Of a DNA stretch of 64,000 bases, positions 62,530 through 64,000 are shown piece after piece. Position numbers and translations under genes: made by a program. The stretch spans positions 21,365,480 to 21,429,479 of the forward strand of contig JAJLRJ010000014.1 of NCBI GenBank assembly GCA_024195265.1, in the 5' to 3' direction. Position 1 is the stretch's first letter; each line of letters starts with the position of its first letter. Under the pieces are notes generated by a model that saw only the letters and a program-made list of their open reading frames with translations, had not been told where the DNA came from and ran no database searches. This stretch comes from Dendrophyllia cribrosa (Eukaryota > Cnidaria > Anthozoa > Scleractinia > Dendrophylliidae).

Positions 62530-64000
62530 AATATCTTTCTATGTGGCAAATTTAGATTCAGTTCTATTCCGTTTGTAAAAGTTATTACGAATAAACCGTT
62601 TTTTCCTGGTCAAATCCCTTGACCCAGGCCTTAAACTACTTGCGGCCGCCGCCGCGGTCGTCGTCATAGCCGTCGTAGTCGTCATAGTCGTCATCGTCGT
62701 CGTCATAGTGGTCATCCTCATAGTCATAGTCGTCATAGTTGTCATAGTCGTCGGCATAGTCGTCATAGTCGTCGTCATAGTCGTTGTCATAGTCGTCATC
62801 GTCATAGTCGTCGTCATCGTCATAGTCGTCGTCATAGTCGTCATAGTCGTCATAGTCGTCATAGTCGTCGTCATAGTCGTCATCGTCATAGTCGTCGTCA
62901 TAGTGGTCATAGTCGTCGTCATAGTCGTCAATGTCGTCATAGTCGTCGTCATAGTCGTCGTGATCTGCATCAGAAAAGCATTTTTATTTGATGCTTTCTC
63001 TTAAATCCGTCACCAACACCAATTCGTCAAATATTTAATTAAATATCTATTTTAAGAAAAATGGCCACGTGACATGTCACATGTCACGAGCCGCGCTCGT
63101 ATAAATAGGTCAGTTCGCGGCTTACATAAGCCGCGGCTTGTGTAAGCCGCGTCTTAAAATCTCTCGTATAAATGGCCCTAATATCTTTCTATGTGCCAAA
63201 TTTGGATTCAGATCCAAACCATTTGTAAAAGTTACTGCGAATAAAAAGTTTTTTCTTGGTTAAAGCCCTTGACCCAAGCGTTAAACTACTTGTCGTCGTC
63301 ATAGTCGTCATCATCGTCGTCATAGTCGTCATCGTCATAGTCGTCGTCATAGTCGTCATAGTCATCATAGTCGTCATCGTCGTCGTCATAGTCGTCATCG
63401 TCGTCGTCATAGTCGTCATCGTCAAAGTCGTCGTCATAGTCGTCGTCATAGTCGTCGTCATCATCGTCTTCATAGTCGTCATAGTCGTCGTCATAGTCGT
63501 CATCATAGTCGTCGTAGTCGTCGTCATAGTCGTCAAAGTCGTCATAGTCGTCGTCATAGTCGTGGTGATCTGCATCAGAAAAGCATTTTTATTTGATGTT
63601 TTCTCTTAAACCCGTAACCCGCCGTCGTCGTCACAGTCGTCGTCATAGCCGTCTTCGTCATAGCCGTCGTCGTCATAGTCGTCGTCGTCGTCACCGTCGA
63701 CACTATATTCGTCGTCATACTCGTCATAGTCGTCATCATCGTCGTCGTCGTCATAGTCGTCATCGTCGTCGTCATAGTCGTCATCGCTGTCGTCATAGTC
63801 GTCATCGTCATAGTCCTCGTCATAGTCGTCGTCATAGTCGTCATAGTCGTCGTCATAGTCGACATAGTCGTCATCATAGTCGTCGTCATAGTCGTCATCG
63901 TCGTCGTCATAGTGGTCATCCTCATAGTCATAGTCGTCATAGTCGTCGTCATAGTCGTCGTTGTCATAGCCGTCGTCGTCATAGCTGTTGTCGTCATAGT
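62530..64000. repeat. GTCGTCATA microsatellite blocks in about 650-bp higher-order units
   Basis: Two units start with the same leader (ATATCTTTCTATGTG.CAAATTT) at 62531 and 63181. It is followed by about 110 bases of shared sequence, a block of GTC, ATA and ATC triplets (62645-62965 and 63290-63565) and a shared tail (TGATCTGCATCAGAAAAGCA, TTTTTATTTGATG). A third triplet block begins at about 63620 and runs off the window. One minus-strand frame of each block encodes almost only Asp and Tyr. Between the units (63061-63180) are palindromes such as GTGACATGTCAC and GCGGCTTACATAAGCCGC and two TATAAAT strings. Confidence 0.85.

Noticed and set aside
61853..62622. ORFs running through the N gap
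   Set aside because: The apparent length comes from undefined bases and has no coding evidence.
62539..63997. ORFs of Met-Thr-Thr or Val-Val-Ile repeats
   Set aside because: Simple translation of the GTC/ATA triplet repeat in arbitrary frames.

Overview
This window reads as a repeat-dense piece of an animal nuclear genome. The mix of families (Polinton/Maverick-type virus-like DNA, tyrosine-recombinase retrotransposons, L1/Tx1-like LINEs, BEL/Pao and gypsy fragments, hAT-like and palindromic MITEs, a tRNA-derived SINE, a THAP-type zinc finger and a ZNF862-like zinc finger) is what I associate with anthozoan cnidarians such as corals and sea anemones. That assignment is inference from family recognition, not from a database search. 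I see no bacterial genes, CRISPR, rRNA or operons, and no clear intact multi-exon host gene. An assembly gap lies at 62030-62529.

Layout. 1-5.2 kb: non-coding DNA with three inverted-repeat elements. 5.2-9.7 kb: gypsy remnants, then a gag-like LTR-type repeat split by a 2.7-kb non-autonomous tyrosine-recombinase retroelement with complete split direct repeats; the unsplit paralogue of the host repeat lies at 14.2-15.5 kb and serves as the empty site. 9.8-10.9 kb: a hAT-like element with a zinc-finger ORF, followed by a SINE. 11.6-14.0 kb: non-coding repeats. 15.45-19.83 kb: two divergent single-exon ORFs, a 971-codon DDE-transposase-like protein and a tandem-SAM-domain protein, sharing a roughly 75-bp promoter. 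20.3-25.5 kb: a LINE remnant and a BEL/Pao 5' part (LTR, primer site, gag-protease). 25.55-39.1 kb: a broken Polinton (small ORFs, integrase, penton-like, basic capsid-associated protein, major capsid protein, packaging ATPase, zinc finger, protein-primed PolB), split by a nearly full-length LINE. 39.2-46.4 kb: a second, different virus-like element with its own capsid-type genes, compact TATA-like promoters and a second PolB fragment. 46.4-49.8 kb: LINE ORF1, gypsy RNase H/integrase with a palindromic MITE, then a tandem repeat. 51.2-57.38 kb: a tyrosine-recombinase retrotransposon with open gag, RT-RNase H and recombinase ORFs, inserted into a THAP-domain sequence. 57.85-61.19 kb: a BEL/Pao integrase gene carrying three nested insertions. 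62.5-64 kb: GTCGTCATA-type repeats arranged in about 650-bp higher-order units.

The main value of the window is that several insertions can be dated relative to one another, because target-site duplications and reading frames survive on both sides. The least familiar items are the divergent DDE-like/SAM pair and the second virus-like element. The capsid-bearing elements are dead copies: they carry frameshifts, in-frame stops, internal deletions and transposon insertions.
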